Of a DNA stretch of 64,000 nt, positions 1 to 10,610 are shown in pieces. Source of the stretch: Myxococcales bacterium (lineage in GTDB: Bacteria > Myxococcota_A > Polyangia > Palsa-1104); assembly GCA_003170275.1 (NCBI GenBank), contig PNAM01000071.1, forward strand, positions 16,044-80,043, given 5' to 3'. Within the stretch, counting starts at the first letter, position 1, and each line of letters begins with the position of its first letter. Made by a program: the position numbers and the translations under genes. The notes beneath the pieces were generated by a model. That model saw only the letters and a list, made by a program, of their open reading frames with translations. It had not been told where the DNA came from and did no database searches.

Positions 1-109
1 CCCGCGGGGTTGCGGCTGTGGTTTATAGCACCACTCCAATCCAGGTGGACTAAAAAACTGCGGCTCGCTATAAGTTTGCAGGGTGGGTTGCAAAGAGGAG
101 AGTTAGTAG
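1..109 (+). promoter_or_regulatory. Upstream region of korAB
   Basis: This short leader precedes korA. It is more AT-rich than its surroundings and contains a TATAAG-like -10 box near 69-74 and a purine-rich GAGGAG Shine-Dalgarno around 95-100, ahead of the ATG at 110. No coding frame continues through it convincingly. Promoter assignment is by inspection only. Confidence 0.35.
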
Positions 110-2004
110 ATGGAGACCGAGTCGAATCAGGGTCCAAAGATTGGAACGCCGCGAAAAGTCGAGGAAGTCGAAACCGTCACCATTCGCTTCTGTGGCGATT
201 CGGGTGATGGAATGCAGCTTACCGGCACCGAGTTCACCAAGGCCACCGCGCTGGCAGGAAACGATCTGTCGACGCTGCCCGATTTTCCCGCCGAGATCCG
301 CGCGCCTGCCGGCACGCTGGCCGGCGTGTCCGGCTTCCAGCTGAATTTTTCCAGCAAGGAAGTGCTCACGCCCGGCGATCAGCCGGACGTGCTGGTGGCC
401 ATGAACCCGGCGGCGCTCAAGACCAACCTCGCGGACCTGCGCCCGCGCGGCACGCTGATCGTCAACACCGGCGCGTTCACGCCCAAGAACTGCGAGATGG
501 CCGGCTACAAGACCAACCCGATCGAGGATGGCTCGGTCGACAGCTATCGCGTGTTCAAGATCGACATCACCAAGCTCACCGCGACCGCGCTCACCGACAG
601 CGGCTTGTCGACCAAGGAGATCTCGCGCTGCAAGAACTTCTTCGCGCTCGGCGTGATGTTCTGGATGTACAACCGCGACACCGAGAAGGAAGTCGCCAAC
701 ATCCGCGAGAAGTTCGGCAAGAATCCGGGCATCGCGGAGGCCAACGTCAAGGTGTTCAAGTCCGGCTATCACTACGGTGAGACCGCCGAGATCTTCACCT
801 CGTCGTACGTGGTGCGCCCGGCGACCATCGAGCCGGGCCTGTACCGCAACATCACCGGCAACGAAGCGACCGCGCTCGGCCTGGTGGTGGCGGCCAAGCT
901 GGCCGGGCTGCGGCTGTTCCAGGGCAGCTACCCGATCACGCCGGCCTCGGACATCCTGCACCAGCTCTCCACCTACCGGAACTACGGCGTCACCACCTTC
1001 CAGGCCGAGGACGAGATCGCGGCCATGGGTTCGGCGATCGGCGCGGCATTCGGCGGCGCGCTGGCCATCACCAGCACCTCGGGCCCGGGCATCGCGCTCA
1101 AGGCCGAGGCGATGGCGCTAGCGGTGACCACCGAGCTCCCGGTGGTGATCATCGACGTTCAGCGCGGCGGTCCGTCGACGGGCCTGCCGACCAAGACCGA
1201 GCAGGCCGATCTGTTGCAGGTGCTATTCGGCCGCAACGGCGAGTGCCCGCTGCCGGTGGTCGCCGCGGCGACGCCGGCCGATTGCTTCTTCATGGCCATC
1301 GAGGCCTGTCGCATCGCCACCAAGTACATGACGCCGGTGGTGCTGCTCACCGACGGGTATCTCGGCAACGGCGCCGAGCCGTGGCTGCTGCCGTCGCTCG
1401 AGAGTCTGCCGGATCTGAAGGTGAAGTTCCGCACCGATCCGACCGACTACCAGGTGTTCCGCCGCGATCCGGTGACGCTGGCCCGCGAGTGGGTGCGCCC
1501 GGGCACGCCGGGGCTCGAGCACCGCATCGGCGGGCTCGAGAAGGACGCGCTGACCGGCAACGTCAGCTACGACCCGGACAACCACGAGGCGATGGTGCGC
1601 ATGCGCGCGCACAAGGTCGAGAACATCGCCAACGACATCCCGCTGCTGGAGGTCAAGGGACCCACCAAAGGCGACTTGTTGGTGCTCGGCTGGGGCGGCA
1701 CCTACGGGGCGTGCACGCAGGCGTCGAACGAGGCGCGCGCGATGGGCTACTCGGTGGCGTCGGCGCACCTCCGGCACCTCAATCCGTTCCCGCGCAACCT
1801 CGAGGAAGTGCTGCGCAGTTACAAGCAGGTGCTGGTGCCCGAGCTCAACCTCGGTCAGCTGATCCTGCTGGTGCGCGCACGCTTCCTGATCGACGCGGTC
1901 GGCTACAACAAGATCCAGGGCAAGCCGTTCAAGGTGGTCGACATCGTCGCCAAGATCGAAGAAATGCTCGGCCACAAGAAGTCGCAAGTGAAAGAGGTGT
2001 TGGC

Positions 2005-2008
<4 letters not shown>
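110..2008 (+). CDS. korA: 2-oxoacid:ferredoxin oxidoreductase, fused gamma-alpha subunit (KorA type)
   Basis: This is the large subunit of a 2-oxoacid (probably 2-oxoglutarate):ferredoxin oxidoreductase, which decarboxylates the oxo-acid to acyl-CoA and reduces ferredoxin in the cytoplasm. The 632-residue protein has the fused architecture: an N-terminal gamma domain (about residues 20-200, opening with RFCGDSGDGMQ) followed by the alpha/pyrimidine-binding domain (about 215-420, with GSYPITPASDIL) and a C-terminal domain with GWGGTYG. The ATG at 110 has a good GAGGAG ribosome site. Its stop overlaps the korB start (ATGA), so the two subunits are translationally coupled. Assignment to 2-oxoglutarate rather than pyruvate or another oxo-acid is family inference. 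Confidence 0.93.
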
Positions 2009-3036
<1,028 letters not shown>

Positions 3037-3096
3037 ATCGTCGCTGCGACAATTTGACGCATAACTTGCGCGGCCAGAGCGACTACGCTAACCGCA

Positions 3097-4179
3097 ATGG
3101 CTGGCGTGTTGGTGGTAGAGGACGACGACGACATCCGCTCATCGATCGCGGAAGTGCTGACCGACGCAGGGTTTGCCGTCGAGACCGCGCGTAACGGCGC
3201 CGAGGCGTTGACGCGGCTCGATCACGGGCCGCTGCCGGGCGTGATGGTGGCCGATCTGATGATGCCGGTGATGACCGGCTGGGAGCTGATCGATCGCGTG
3301 CGCGCGAACGCGGCGTACAGCAGCATGCCGGTGGTGGTGCTGTCAGCGGCCTCGGAGCGCTCGCCGCCGGGCGTCGATCGCATCTTGTCCAAGCCGTGCG
3401 AGCTCGACACGCTGGTGCAGACCGTGCGGCATTACTGCGAGGCCGGGACCACCGTGCCGCCCGAGGAGGTGCGCGAGCTCGCGCGTCGCAACGTCGAGCT
3501 GATCGAGCTGCAGCGCTTTCGCAACGAGATGTCGGCGATGATCGTGCACGATCTGAAGAACCCGATGGCGGTCATCATGAGCATGATCGATTACCTGCTC
3601 GGCAATCCCAGCGACGAGGAAGACCGGGTCGGCGCGCTGGAGGACATGAAGACCGCGGGCAGCCGGATCTTGCGGCTGATCGCGAACCTGCTCGATCTGA
3701 CCAAGCTCGAGACCGGCCGGTTTCTGCCCCAGCGCACCAGCATCCGGCTGAGCGCGCTGGTCGATCAACTGTTCGCGGGTCGCGCGCAGCTCGCGGTGAC
3801 CCGGCAGCTCACGCTGGTGAGCACCATCGACCCGGAGCTACGCGCGTCGGTCGACGTCGATCTGATCTGCCGCGTGATCGAGAACATCCTCGACAATGCG
3901 TTGCGCTATGCGCCGACTGGCGGCCGTGTCTGCGTGTGGGCCGAGGCGAGCGAGGCGCGTGTGCGGATCCACCTCGGCAACGACGGACCGGCCATCCCGC
4001 CCGAGCAGCACGCGGTGATCTTCGACAAGTTCACGCAGCTCCACGGCGACCTCGGCAAGCGCAACCTCGGCCTCGGCCTGTACTTCTGCCGGCTCGCCGT
4101 CGAAGCGCTCGGCGGGCGCATCTCGCTCGTCGACGACGCGCGCCTTCCCGTGGTGTTCTGTCTCGATCTGCCGCGCTAG
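3097..4179 (+). CDS. Hybrid response regulator / sensor histidine kinase
   Basis: This is a soluble signalling protein of 360 residues with an N-terminal receiver domain followed by a histidine kinase core. The receiver (1-115) has the acidic cluster EDDDD at 8-12, phospho-acceptor D53 in VADLMMP and the conserved K99. The HisKA helix has H151 in HDLKNP. The HATPase domain has the N box (IENILDN, 262-267), DGP and the G2 loop LGLGLY (324-329). No transmembrane segment or signal peptide is seen, so the receiver is the input and an upstream partner kinase is expected. It stands alone, about 60 bp after korB. Confidence 0.9.
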   Translation: MAGVLVVEDDDDIRSSIAEVLTDAGFAVETARNGAEALTRLDHGPLPGVMVADLMMPVMTGWELIDRVRANAAYSSMPVVVLSAASERSPPGVDRILSKPCELDTLVQTVRHYCEAGTTVPPEEVRELARRNVELIELQRFRNEMSAMIVHDLKNPMAVIMSMIDYLLGNPSDEEDRVGALEDMKTAGSRILRLIANLLDLTKLETGRFLPQRTSIRLSALVDQLFAGRAQLAVTRQLTLVSTIDPELRASVDVDLICRVIENILDNALRYAPTGGRVCVWAEASEARVRIHLGNDGPAIPPEQHAVIFDKFTQLHGDLGKRNLGLGLYFCRLAVEALGGRISLVDDARLPVVFCLDLPR

Positions 4180-4253
4180 CCGGCGAACTGTCCTTCGACC
4201 AGCGACTTGGCACGATCTGCTGGTATCATGCGCACCCGCAATCTGGAGGGTTC

Positions 4254-6017
4254 ATGCGAAACGTGCTCGGGTTGGTTCTGCTGTCACTCTTGTGCGCGGC
4301 GGCTGCGCGGGCGGACGACGACCCGCGCCGCCGTGGGGAGCTCGATCGGCTAGGGACCAGTCTACCGACGGTGGCGCCCGATCCGGGGCGCGACAAGGCG
4401 CCGGTGCGCTCGCCGCCGTGGTGCGCCGAGGCGAAGGCGGAGGGATCGTGGGCGCCCGATTCGATCGCGCGGACCATCGGGGCCGCGCAGCAATACTCCA
4501 ACACCTGGTCGGGCTATATGGATGCGGCGACCCACACGTGCTTGTACCCGAACGAGCCGGAGGTGCAGAAGGCAGTCGCGGTGATCGAGCAGCTGTGGAT
4601 CAACCTGACCGGACTGTCGGAGGCCGAGGCGGTGGAGACCATCAAGCTGCGCGTCGACAAGGCGAAGCTCAAGGCCGACCGCGACAAGCTGTGCGAGGCG
4701 CTCACCATTTCGGACGAGGTGGGCGGCGAAGAGAAGGCCTTCATGGAGACGCGCCGCGCGCTGTTCGGCTGCCACAACGGCTCGGACGTGATGTGGTCCG
4801 ACTCGAGCATGCGGCTGCCGGATGATCTGCTGACGTTCCTCGACATGAGCGCCAACGAGCCCGACGGGCTGGTGCGGCTGGCGGTGGTGCTCGATGAGTC
4901 GCGCTTTGCGCTCCGTCAGCACGACAGCTACTTCGACAAGGCCCTCTTGTCGTACGCGATGCACCAGATCGACTTCAAGGCCCTGTCGCCGCCGGGCGTG
5001 CTCAAGATGCTCGACAGCGAGCCGTACAAGGGCAACTCGTTCGCGCGCACCGCGGTCCTCGAGTCGCTGGCGCGCGCCAAGATGGCGGTCGAGGCGGTCG
5101 AGGAGGCGGTCAAGAAGAAGTCGAGCGACGCCGATTGGAAGGAGCTGCTGATCACCGCCCCGCAGCGCGGCGTCGACGAGTGGAACGCCGAGGCGGCCAA
5201 GTACAAGAACGAGATCCAGCGCTCGAACGCGTTCGAGCAGAAGTTCTGGGGCCCGTCGCGCAAGGCGCTCCAGGGCTGCTGGCCGGTGCTGCGCAAGGAC
5301 TTCCTGGTGCTCGCCAAGACGCTCAAGCACGGCAACGAGACCGAGTTCAAGGAGGCGCTGTCGGATCCGATCGCCAGCCTCTTGTTCTCGCGCCTCGCCG
5401 CCTGCGCGCCGGTCGAGCAGGACAAGCACTACGCCGAGGTGCTGCTGCGCATGTCCAACGATCTGCGCTACGCGCGCGGTCCGCGCCTGGCCGCCTACTA
5501 CGCCACGCTCGATGCGCTCTCGAAGATCCTCGCCGACCGCACCAAGTTTCCCGTCGAGGGCAAGGACCTGGGCACGTTCGGCGTGCGCGCGCTCTACCGG
5601 GCGGGCTTCGACTCGGCGTACAAAGGTCGGTCGGGCATGGGCTTCGTCGCCATCTCGGCGCATGGGGTGGTCAAGGGCGTGAAGAAGGTCGCCACCGGCG
5701 TGCAGATCTCGTTCGCGACCCAGAAGCACCAGGAGATGAACCGCTCGTGCACCCAGACCGGCCGGATCCTGCAGTTCCGCCCCGACGGCTCGCCGGTGTA
5801 CTACGAGAAGTGCCACGACACCGGCCTGGTCACCGTCGATGACACCGCCGAGGACATCACCGTGACGCCCGAGTGGGCCGAAGGGATCAAGCCTGGGATG
5901 TTCCTCCACTTCGACGCCGCGATCGGCCAGCCGCCCGGCCGCCGCGGGCTGCCCAAGACCACCTACACCGACAAGAACAAGAAGAAGCTGGTGAACTTCT
6001 ACGGCTTCGCGCTCTGA
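4254..6017 (+). CDS. Exported protein of unknown function (587 aa)
   Basis: I do not recognise this family. The ATG at 4254 has a GGAGG ribosome site 5-8 nt upstream and starts a clear signal peptide (MRNVLGLVLLSLLCAAAARA, cleavage before DDD). A much longer frame runs upstream, but it antiparallels other genes and lacks a credible start. The mature part is charged and helix-rich, contains scattered cysteines (CEALT, GCHNGS, GCWPVL, SCTQ, EKCHD) and ends in a short Lys-rich stretch. It is probably periplasmic or secreted. It is followed convergently by msrB with essentially no gap. Confidence 0.75.
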   Translation: MRNVLGLVLLSLLCAAAARADDDPRRRGELDRLGTSLPTVAPDPGRDKAPVRSPPWCAEAKAEGSWAPDSIARTIGAAQQYSNTWSGYMDAATHTCLYPNEPEVQKAVAVIEQLWINLTGLSEAEAVETIKLRVDKAKLKADRDKLCEALTISDEVGGEEKAFMETRRALFGCHNGSDVMWSDSSMRLPDDLLTFLDMSANEPDGLVRLAVVLDESRFALRQHDSYFDKALLSYAMHQIDFKALSPPGVLKMLDSEPYKGNSFARTAVLESLARAKMAVEAVEEAVKKKSSDADWKELLITAPQRGVDEWNAEAAKYKNEIQRSNAFEQKFWGPSRKALQGCWPVLRKDFLVLAKTLKHGNETEFKEALSDPIASLLFSRLAACAPVEQDKHYAEVLLRMSNDLRYARGPRLAAYYATLDALSKILADRTKFPVEGKDLGTFGVRALYRAGFDSAYKGRSGMGFVAISAHGVVKGVKKVATGVQISFATQKHQEMNRSCTQTGRILQFRPDGSPVYYEKCHDTGLVTVDDTAEDITVTPEWAEGIKPGMFLHFDAAIGQPPGRRGLPKTTYTDKNKKKLVNFYGFAL

Positions 6018-6589
6018 GGAGCGGGCGCAGCGAAGAGCTTCGCGTAGGAACCGTAGCCCTCGGCGGCCAGCCGGTCGGCCGGGATGAAGCGTAGCGACGC
6101 CGAGTCCATGCAATAGCGCTGGTGCGTCGGCGCCGGGCCGTCGTCGAACACGTGACCGAGGTGCGAGTTGCCGATGCGCGAGCGCACCTCGGAGCGCTCC
6201 ATGCCGAGCGTGCGGTCCGAGTGGGTGAGCACGTTGGCGCGCTCGAGCGGCGCCCAGAAGCTCGGCCAGCCGGTCCCCGAATCGAACTTCTCCTTCGAGG
6301 TGAACAGCGGCTCGCCGGAGACCACGTCCACATAGATCCCGGGCGCATGGTTGTCCCAGTAGGCGTTGTGAAACGCCGGCTCGGTGCCCTCGTCCTGCGT
6401 GACGTTTGAGACCTCCGGTGGGAGCTGCTTCTTGCGCGCGGCCAGCTCGGCGTCGGACAGCCGCCTCTCGAACGCCCCCTCGGCCGCGGGCGACGCCTTG
6501 ACCGTTGGCGTTGGCGGTGGCGGCGGCGCATTCTTCGCCTGCGCGCTACAGGCCACGGAAAACAGCGCGAGGATCACCGAGGTACGCAT
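5999..6589 (-). CDS. msrB: Peptide methionine-(R)-S-oxide reductase, exported
   Basis: This is an MsrB-type methionine sulfoxide reductase (196 aa) that repairs R-sulfoxides in proteins. It starts at the ATG at 6589, preceded by a strong AAGGAGG site. The N-terminus is a signal peptide with a Cys near its end (FSVACSAQA), so it may be a lipoprotein or periplasmic. The catalytic domain (about 50-185) has GTGWPSF, GNSHLGHVFDDG and the catalytic Cys in RYCMDSASLRF. The CxxC zinc pairs of many MsrBs are absent, and the usual resolving Cys (SGCGWPSF) is Thr here. It may therefore be recycled directly by thioredoxin-like donors. The 3' end overlaps the upstream plus-strand gene's end by 19 bp. Confidence 0.93.
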   Translation of the reverse strand: MRTSVILALFSVACSAQAKNAPPPPPTPTVKASPAAEGAFERRLSDAELAARKKQLPPEVSNVTQDEGTEPAFHNAYWDNHAPGIYVDVVSGEPLFTSKEKFDSGTGWPSFWAPLERANVLTHSDRTLGMERSEVRSRIGNSHLGHVFDDGPAPTHQRYCMDSASLRFIPADRLAAEGYGSYAKLFAAPAPQSAKP

Positions 6590-6636
6590 CACGATCCTCC
6601 TTGGGATCCATACGTCCGCCGCCCGCTGCGGTTTCG

Positions 6637-7293
6637 CTACTTGACGATGCGAATCAAGCCTTCCCAGGTGACCACGCGGTCGCGGCGGCGGGCCACCAGC
6701 AGCGGCCGGCCCTGGTCGAGATAGAAGATGGCGCGCTGCTGGAACGAGTCGCCGATGCGCCAGGCCTCGTCGAGATCGATGCCCAGCACGGCGAAGCTCT
6801 CTTCGCGCCAGCGCGAGCCGGGCGAGTTGATCGCCGGCCAGCGCTCGACCATGCGCGCGTCCAGGTGCGCGGCGAGGCGGTCGTTCGCGCGCCGGTTTCG
6901 CTGCGGGTCGGGGCGCGGCTCGCCGAGCCCGGGGTTCCAGGCGGTGATCACCGCGAGGGTCGAGGCGGGAAACGAGGTCGGTTGCGTGCCGGCCGCCCCC
7001 GCGATCGGATCGATGGTGAAGCGCACCACCGGCGAGCCGGGCGGGTGCAGCTCGATCACGCACTCCCGATAAGCCTTCCAGATGCCCCAGCCGGTCGAGA
7101 ACTCCATCGCTGCGCGCGTAACGCCGGCGTCGTCGCTGGTGGGCATCGTCTCGCCCGGCCCGACGCCGAGCGCGAAGCGCAGCCAGCTCGAGTGCGAGGC
7201 GATCGCGAGCAGCGCGGGGGTGTCGAGACTGTCGGGCACCGTCTTGCCGTCCATCTGCAGGAGGTTGTTCAGGGCCCGGGTCACGTCGGACAT
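6637..7293 (-). CDS. DUF3293-like protein
   Basis: This 218-residue cytoplasmic protein of unknown function starts at the ATG at 7293 (MSDVTRAL). Residues around 75-200 resemble the DUF3293 family: ITAWNPG followed by an N-R-R-A-N-D-R-L segment, a Trp-rich middle (WREESFAVLGID), and a final segment with FQQRAIFYLDQG. There is no signal peptide or membrane span. It lies upstream of msrB on the same strand (48 bp apart) and divergent from the S46 peptidase. The family assignment is by motif memory and the biochemical role is unknown. Confidence 0.65.
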   Translation of the reverse strand: MSDVTRALNNLLQMDGKTVPDSLDTPALLAIASHSSWLRFALGVGPGETMPTSDDAGVTRAAMEFSTGWGIWKAYRECVIELHPPGSPVVRFTIDPIAGAAGTQPTSFPASTLAVITAWNPGLGEPRPDPQRNRRANDRLAAHLDARMVERWPAINSPGSRWREESFAVLGIDLDEAWRIGDSFQQRAIFYLDQGRPLLVARRRDRVVTWEGLIRIVK

Positions 7294-7349
7294 CGTTGAA
7301 ATCCTATCACCCCCGTAGTAAGACGGCCCCAATTACACCGGGAGCGCTC

Positions 7350-9455
7350 ATGAAGACGGCTCGTTTGCTCGTGGTACTCGGCACGTTGTCGGCCGCCTCG
7401 CTGGCGGTCGCCGACGAGGGGATGTGGACCTTCAACAATTTCCCCAAGAAGCTGGTCAAGCAGCGCTACAAGTTCGACGTCACCGACCCGTGGCTCGACC
7501 ACGTGCGGCTGTCGTCGGTGCGCTTCAACTCGGGCGGCTCGGGCTCGTTCGTCTCGCCGCACGGCCTGGTGATGACCAACCATCACGTGGGCGCGGATTG
7601 CGTGAGCAAGCTGGGCGCGAGCGACCATGACTACATCAAGGACGGGTTCTACGCCAAGGATCAGGCGTCGGAGATCAAGTGCCCCGACCTGGAGCTCAAC
7701 GTGGTGGTCGGCATCGAGGACGTGACCGCCGACGTCAAGTCGGTCGAGAAGCCGGGCATGGACGAGGCGTCGGTGAACAAGGCGCAGAAGGAAAAGATGT
7801 CGGCGCTGGAGAAGGCGTGCACCGACAAGACGCAGAGCCGCTGCGACGTGGTGACGCTGTACCAGGGCGGCGTGTACAACATGTACCGCTACAAGAAGTA
7901 CACCGACGTGCGGCTGGCGTTCGCGCCCGAGTTCGGCATCGCCTTCTTCGGCGGCGATCCGGATAATTTCGAGTACCCGCGCTACGACCTGGACGTGGCG
8001 TTCTTCCGCGTCTACGAGAACGACAAGGAAGTGCAGCCGCAGCACTATCTCAAGTGGAGCGCGAGCGGCGCCAAGGACAACGAGCTGGTGTTCGTGGCCG
8101 GCAACCCGGGCAACACCGAGCGGCTCGATACGCTGGCGCAGCTCGAGATGCTGCGCGACACCTCGTACCCGCTGGTGCTGGGCGAGCTCAAGCGCATCCA
8201 GAAGGCGCTGCAGGCGTACGGCAAGCTGGGCGTGGAAGAGGAGCGTCAGGCGCGCACGCCGCTGTTCGGCGTGGAGAACTCGATCAAGGCGATCACCGGC
8301 TACCTGGGCGGGCTCACCGACGCCAAGCTGATGGCCAAGAAGACCGCCGACGAAGCGGCGCTGCAGAAGCAGATCGCCGCGTCGCCCGACAAGCAGAAGC
8401 TGTACGGCGGCGTGTGGGACGCGATCGCCAGGTCGCAGAAGGGCTACGCGTCGTTCTACAAGCGCTACGCGTTCACCGAGGGGCGGCGCGGCAACCCGAT
8501 GTCGTCGGAGCTGTTCGGCCTGGCGCGCCTGCTGGTGCGCGCGGGCGAGGAGAAGGCCAAGCCGAGCGAGAAGCGCCTGCGCGAGTATCGCGACTCGAAC
8601 CTACAGTCGCTCGAGCTCGGGCTGTTCTCGTCGGCGCCGATCCACGACGGACTCGAAGAGGCGCTGCTCACGAGCGCGCTCGAGCGGCTGTCCGCGCAGC
8701 TCGGCGCGCAGGATCCGATCGTGAAGAACGCGCTCGCCGGAAAGACGCCGGCGCAGCGCGCCAAGGAAGTCGTGAGCGGCACCAAGCTCAAGGACGTGGC
8801 CTTGCGCAAGTCGCTGTGGGCCGACAAGAAGGCGCTCGATGCGTCGAAAGATCCGATGCTGGTGCTGGCGCGCGCGCTCGACCCCGAGGCGCGGCAGCTG
8901 CGCAAGCGCTACGAGGACGAGGTCGAGGGCGTGGTGAAGAAGAACCTGGGCCTGGTCGGCAAGGCGATGTTCGAGGCCGAGGGGCTCAGCCACTATCCGG
9001 ACGCGACCTTCACGTTGCGCCTGTCGTACGGCAAGGTGGCGGGCTACACCATCGACGGCAAGAAGATCACGCCGTTCACCACCTTCGGCGGGCTGTTCGA
9101 TCGTGCGACCAAGGCGGAGAACAAGTTCCCGTGGGAGCTGCCCAAGAAGTGGGTCGACGGGAAGGCCAAGCTCAAGCTCGAGACGCCGTACGACTTCGTG
9201 TCGACCAACGACATCATCGGCGGCAACTCGGGCAGCCCGGTGATCAACGCCAAGGGCGAGCTGGTGGGCCTGATCTTCGACGGCAACATCCAGTCGCTGC
9301 CGGGCAACTTCGTCTACGACGACACGGTCAACCGTTCGGTCAGCGTGCACTCCTCGGCGCTCACCGAGGCGCTGCGCAACGTATACGACGCCGGGGCGCT
9401 GGCCGACGAGCTGCAGCCGCGCGGCGGCGCCGCCAAGAAGCGCTCCGCCAAGTAA
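7350..9455 (+). CDS. S46-family dipeptidyl-peptidase (DPP7/DPP11 type)
   Basis: This is an exported serine exopeptidase that removes dipeptides from oligopeptide N-termini, typical of periplasmic peptide catabolism. The 701-residue product (S46 proteins are about 700 aa) starts at the ATG at 7350 with signal peptide MKTARLLVVLGTLSAASLAVA. The chymotrypsin-like catalytic parts are visible: His79 in MTNHHVG, an Asp in the PRYDLDVAFFR block, and Ser627 in GGNSGSP. The S1-pocket position after GLIFDG is Gly, as in DPP7 (hydrophobic P1), rather than the Arg of DPP11; specificity is therefore inferred as DPP7-like. A long bidirectional hairpin follows the stop. Confidence 0.92.
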   Translation: MKTARLLVVLGTLSAASLAVADEGMWTFNNFPKKLVKQRYKFDVTDPWLDHVRLSSVRFNSGGSGSFVSPHGLVMTNHHVGADCVSKLGASDHDYIKDGFYAKDQASEIKCPDLELNVVVGIEDVTADVKSVEKPGMDEASVNKAQKEKMSALEKACTDKTQSRCDVVTLYQGGVYNMYRYKKYTDVRLAFAPEFGIAFFGGDPDNFEYPRYDLDVAFFRVYENDKEVQPQHYLKWSASGAKDNELVFVAGNPGNTERLDTLAQLEMLRDTSYPLVLGELKRIQKALQAYGKLGVEEERQARTPLFGVENSIKAITGYLGGLTDAKLMAKKTADEAALQKQIAASPDKQKLYGGVWDAIARSQKGYASFYKRYAFTEGRRGNPMSSELFGLARLLVRAGEEKAKPSEKRLREYRDSNLQSLELGLFSSAPIHDGLEEALLTSALERLSAQLGAQDPIVKNALAGKTPAQRAKEVVSGTKLKDVALRKSLWADKKALDASKDPMLVLARALDPEARQLRKRYEDEVEGVVKKNLGLVGKAMFEAEGLSHYPDATFTLRLSYGKVAGYTIDGKKITPFTTFGGLFDRATKAENKFPWELPKKWVDGKAKLKLETPYDFVSTNDIIGGNSGSPVINAKGELVGLIFDGNIQSLPGNFVYDDTVNRSVSVHSSALTEALRNVYDAGALADELQPRGGAAKKRSAK

Positions 9456-9471
9456 GCTCCCGTCGAGCGAG

Positions 9472-9500
9472 GCGGCCGATCCTATTTCGGGATCGGCCGC
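9472..9500. terminator. Bidirectional hairpin between convergent genes
   Basis: An 11-bp perfect inverted repeat (GCGGCCGATCC at 9472-9482 and its complement at 9490-9500) surrounds a 7-nt loop TATTTCG. It sits between the S46 peptidase stop and the stop of the convergent DUF924 gene and overlaps the latter's last codons. There is no long T-tract on either strand, so it may act as a stabilising or Rho-assisted terminator. Confidence 0.6.
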
Positions 9501-10099
9501 TGATGCACCAGCACCTCGTCCCGCAAAAACTCCAGCTCCTCGGCCGTCGAGGTTCGTCCCAGCACCGCGTTGCGGTGCGGGTGGCGGCCGAAGCGCTTGA
9601 TCGTCTCGTAGTGCCCGCGGGCCTGCTCGCGCGAGACCTCGTACAGCGCGCGCAGGTGCGGCGGGGCGCGGCGCACCGCCTCGTCGACCAGCGGTCGGCC
9701 GAGCTCGTGCAGCGCGAGCACCTCGGAGTGCCCGAGCGGCAGCCCGAAGAACGTCAACTCCCACGCCGAGAGCTGATCGTGCGCGCCGAGCTTCAGGCCC
9801 TCGAGGGAGAGCGCCTGCGCGCGCAGATCCTGCGCGAAGGCGTGCGGCGTGCCGCGGTAGAGCGCGCGCGAGAACTGATCGAGCACCAGGATCAGCGCCA
9901 GCCGCCCGCGCGGCGTCGCCGCCCACCCGTCGAGCGCCCCGCGGCGCGCCTGCTCGAGCGTGTGGGCAAAGCGCGAGCGGATCTGTTCGTCGACGCCCGG
10001 CCCGCCGCGAAACCACCACAGGATCTGCGCGCGGTGGGTCGCTTCGTCGCGCTCGTGCCCTTGGGGAAACCAGAAGGAGAGGACGGCGTCCGGGGTCAT
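9482..10099 (-). CDS. DUF924 family protein
   Basis: This is a 205-residue cytoplasmic protein of the DUF924 family, whose biochemical role is not established. The N-terminus MTPDAVLSFWFP and the block LALILVLDQFSRALYRGTPHAFAQD are characteristic. Helical repeats fill the rest, and the length matches the usual 180-210 aa. The start is an ATG at 10099. It is the last gene of a minus-strand run whose upstream neighbour (10112-10570) lies 12 bp away. Confidence 0.85.
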   Translation of the reverse strand: MTPDAVLSFWFPQGHERDEATHRAQILWWFRGGPGVDEQIRSRFAHTLEQARRGALDGWAATPRGRLALILVLDQFSRALYRGTPHAFAQDLRAQALSLEGLKLGAHDQLSAWELTFFGLPLGHSEVLALHELGRPLVDEAVRRAPPHLRALYEVSREQARGHYETIKRFGRHPHRNAVLGRTSTAEELEFLRDEVLVHQRPIPK

Positions 10100-10111
10100 G
10101 CCTGCAACATA

Positions 10112-10570
10112 TCAGAGCAGGCGGATCACGCCTTCGGCGAGCTGCACGTGGTCGCCGTCGCAGAGCTGCACCACGCGCACGCCGTAGCTGTGCGCGGGCT
10201 CGAAGCCGTCGCTGCGGCTCAGCTCGAGCTGCGCGCGCAGGGAGCGACAGGCGCGCGCCGGTCCTTGATAGATCGCGATCGTCTCGTGCGCCGCGAGCGC
10301 GCGCTCGTCGCCGAGCTCGAAGAACAGCACCAGCAGGTTGCCGGCGCGCGCGGGCCGCGAGAACGTGAGGCGCAGATCGAGCGGCCACACCAGCCTGAGC
10401 GTGCGCGGGATCGAGATCGGCGAGGGGCCGAGCGGCACGCCGCCGGGCGTGTCGACTGCGACGAAGCGCAGCCGCGTCGCGGAGGCCGAGTGGTACTCCG
10501 CGTGCGCCGCGCCGGCAGACATCGTCACCAGCGCGCCCATCACGCTGGTCCAGGACACGCGTTCCTTCAT
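10112..10570 (-). CDS. Small exported protein of unknown function
   Basis: I do not recognise this 152-residue protein. The chosen ATG (10570, MKERVSW) gives a signal peptide ending AGAAHA. A longer in-frame start at 10621 would put an Arg-rich extension before it and overlap the parB-like gene. The mature domain is probably all-beta, with two cysteines near the C-terminus (ACRSL, QLCDG) that could form a disulfide. It sits between the DUF924 gene and the ParB-like gene on the same strand, so it may be cotranscribed, but the context gives no function. Confidence 0.6.
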   Translation of the reverse strand: MKERVSWTSVMGALVTMSAGAAHAEYHSASATRLRFVAVDTPGGVPLGPSPISIPRTLRLVWPLDLRLTFSRPARAGNLLVLFFELGDERALAAHETIAIYQGPARACRSLRAQLELSRSDGFEPAHSYGVRVVQLCDGDHVQLAEGVIRLL

Positions 10571-10610
10571 GTACGGGCTTCGGCGGATCCGCGTGCGACT
10601 TGAGCGCCGG

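Noticed and set aside
1243..2004. Upstream extension of the korB frame
   Set aside because: The region is the coding sequence of korA in another frame; homology of korB begins at the ATG at 2005.
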